From Fimbriimonadaceae bacterium (GTDB lineage: Bacteria; Armatimonadota; Fimbriimonadia; Fimbriimonadales; Fimbriimonadaceae): a stretch of 13,627 nucleotides of DNA. The stretch lies in contig JACMJO010000342.1 of the NCBI GenBank assembly GCA_014380605.1, positions 1-13,627 of the forward strand. The letters run 5' to 3'. Under the pieces are notes generated by a model. The model was not told where the DNA came from. It saw only the letters and a program-made list of their open reading frames with translations, and made no database searches. The position numbers and the translations under genes were made by a program. Positions 13,561 through 13,627 of this stretch are shown one piece after another. The first letter of the stretch is position 1. Each line of letters starts with the position of its first letter.

Positions 13561-13627
13561 CGTAACGCTGGTTGAACCTTCGACTTCACGAGATCAAGAG
13601 TTCAGATCATCAAAGCATCACCCTCTC

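Larger units (their letters stand above)
13258..13627. other. Gene-free upstream region of the pilus operon
   Basis: These 370 bases contain no ORF of credible length or known motif on either strand, and no tRNA-like fold was recognised. They hold a T8 run (13336-13343; A8 on the operon strand), a candidate -10 near 13290, a 14-bp palindrome at 13396-13409, and a G-rich stretch at 13483-13560. Stops occur in all three minus-strand frames near the right edge, so no upstream gene ends here in frame. Confidence 0.6.

Noticed and set aside
13530..13623. Inverted repeat GGGTGATG ... CATCACCC near the right edge
   Set aside because: It is eight bases, about 80 nt apart, in a region rich in GGTGA words, so chance is likely.
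13258..13627. Known riboswitch or tRNA in the gene-free region
   Set aside because: No cyclic-di-GMP riboswitch core, tRNA arms or other recognisable RNA class was found by eye.

Overview
The window looks like a chromosomal segment of a diderm bacterium. It has an outer-membrane secretin, a TolC-type channel, and an S-layer-homology (SLH) type export. The gene styles fit Armatimonadota (Fimbriimonas-like): PilMNOPQ behind a short ExeA-type ATPase and an excisionase-fold protein, a small SLH protein, and a class II xylose isomerase. That placement is inference from memory of gene styles, not a database match. All genes except one small AbrB-like gene lie on the minus strand, so biological order runs from high to low coordinates. 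No tRNA, rRNA, CRISPR array, transposase or integrase was seen.

Region by region, in transcription order. (1) 13258-13627 holds no gene. It is the upstream region of the pilus operon and carries a G-rich stretch with repeated GGTGA words and a 14-bp palindrome. (2) 13257-6381 is one tightly packed operon: ExeA/MshM-like ATPase, excisionase-type HTH protein, pilM, pilN, pilO, pilP-like, pilQ. Its junctions are ATGA overlaps, an 11-bp overlap, or gaps of 4-8 nt, and it ends at a strong intrinsic terminator (6306-6338). Together it encodes the cytoplasmic ring, inner-membrane alignment complex and outer-membrane secretin of a type IV pilus or related transport machine. Pilins and the PilB/PilT motors are not in the window. 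(3) 6269-4895 is xylA, preceded by a possible 12-codon leader peptide with a near-perfect ribosome binding site. (4) 4801-4292 is a small exported protein with a single SLH-like motif. It converges tail-to-tail, one base apart, with (5) the plus-strand AbrB/MazE-like antitoxin gene at 4066-4290, which has no toxin beside it. (6) 3894-2602 is purA, with a strongly structured 5' leader that combines a terminator-like hairpin with a long stem reaching the ribosome binding site. (7) 2512 to the left edge is a TolC-family outer-membrane channel followed directly (TAA then ATG) by an HlyD/MacA-type periplasmic adaptor that runs off the window. An ABC permease/ATPase would be expected next but is not visible.

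The most interesting signals are regulatory. They are the purA leader (attenuator/SD-sequestering candidate), the xylA leader ORF, the palindrome in the purA/antitoxin divergent region, and the excisionase-fold protein embedded in the pilus operon. None of these could be tested computationally here, and they are offered as hypotheses with checks.
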